Shown one piece after another: positions 11,678 through 11,903 of a stretch of DNA of 11,903 nucleotides. The notes beneath the pieces were generated by a model. It saw only the letters and a list, made by a program, of their open reading frames with translations. It ran no database searches and was not told where the DNA came from. The translations under genes and the position numbers were made by a program. Source of the DNA: an archaeon (lineage in GTDB: Archaea; Nanobdellota; Nanobdellia; Woesearchaeales; GW2011-AR9); contig JAHFRS010000019.1 in assembly GCA_023266155.1 (NCBI GenBank), forward strand, positions 1 to 11,903, written 5' to 3'. How positions within the stretch are numbered: the first letter of the stretch is position 1; each line of letters starts with the position of its first letter.

Positions 11678-11769
11678 GAAACGGAAAAAGTTAGAAGTCC
11701 AACAATGCCAGAAATTCTAGCAATGACACTTCATTAACCTCCAACATTTCTCTCAGAACACTTCCATCA

Positions 11770-11903
11770 TTACTTCACTCGTACACTACAGCTCATCCCA
11801 TCTTTAATAGAAATAATTTCTGTCTTCAATTGGGGATGTTTCAGCACGGCTTCTTTATAATCTGCACAGCCAACAAACGTAATGTTGTCAGCAATGATCA
11901 ACC
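11770..11903 (-). CDS. O-methyltransferase-like protein, C-terminal 43 residues (start beyond right edge)
   Basis: The open minus-strand frame entering from the right edge ends at TAA 11770-11772. It reads LIIADNITFVGCADYKEAV, then LKHPQLKTEIISIKDGMSCS and VRVK. The IADN-x(4)-G segment after a hydrophobic strand, and a last strand with IKDGMSCSVRVK, resemble class I SAM-dependent O-methyltransferases (catechol/caffeoyl-CoA type, which have ADNVLW-G and a final GDGL-x-VS-x-K strand). Only the end is seen, so the SAM-binding glycine motif cannot be checked. It converges on the putative retroelement target. Confidence 0.6.
   Translation of the reverse strand, partial: LIIADNITFVGCADYKEAVLKHPQLKTEIISIKDGMSCSVRVK

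Noticed and set aside
11678..11769. Small gene between the putative target and the methyltransferase
   Set aside because: Only very short frames exist, without promoter or ribosome site; I see nothing functional here.
10961..11903. Template repeat or reverse transcriptase next to the variable gene
   Set aside because: I looked for a second copy of CTTCGTGGGGTACGTCGG and for an RT-like frame with a Y/F-x-D-D motif; neither is visible on either strand in the window.

Overview
The window looks archaeal, probably from a small-genome DPANN-type lineage (Woesearchaeota-like is my guess, not shown by any marker gene). The evidence is that most genes have a TATA box 25-30 bases before an ATG with almost no leader. 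A few carry archaeal Shine-Dalgarno sites (GGAGGT, GGTGAT), and there is a T-rich terminator. The gene set also fits: archaeal-type asparaginyl-tRNA synthetase, a stand-alone Lrp/AsnC ligand-binding (RAM) protein, an EF-Tu domain-2-like protein and a thioredoxin-membrane fusion.

Layout. 1-694 (minus): a Ser/Thr protein kinase cut by the left edge. 820-1529 (plus): a compact cluster of two tiny overlapping membrane proteins and one unknown soluble protein. 1569-2738 (minus): a Tat/lipoprotein-like exported protein resembling the ChaN/TIKI/TraB superfamily. 2799-3876 (minus): hicB-hicA toxin-antitoxin pair followed by nth (endonuclease III). 3893-3988 (minus): an orphan lysine-rich coding-like fragment. 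4018-5577 (minus): a signal-peptide/thioredoxin/multi-TM protein and an elongation-factor-like protein, coupled by a Shine-Dalgarno site.

5578-6161 holds no convincing gene but is the most structured DNA in the window. It has two related long inverted repeats arranged back to back, a leaderless promoter, a chain of four to five hairpins whose basal stems are shared between neighbours, and a GC-rich tail. The promoter is closely similar to that of the next operon, which begins at 6162 (membrane-anchored protein plus large soluble protein, both unrecognised).

8358-9945: a RAM-domain protein and asnS diverge with starts only five bases apart. 9992-10780: a small unknown protein and a DUF1761-like membrane protein. 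10961-11677: a leaderless gene whose C-terminus looks like the variable region (VR) of a diversity-generating retroelement (DGR) target. It has a run of NNY codons at positions that would be AAY in a template, then a fixed GC-rich end and a GC-rich hairpin. No reverse transcriptase or template repeat is in the window, so this would be a remote target served in trans. The GC-rich tail after the VR resembles the GC-rich segment at about 5974-6067, which links the two unusual regions. 11770-11903 (minus): the C-terminal end of an O-methyltransferase-like protein.
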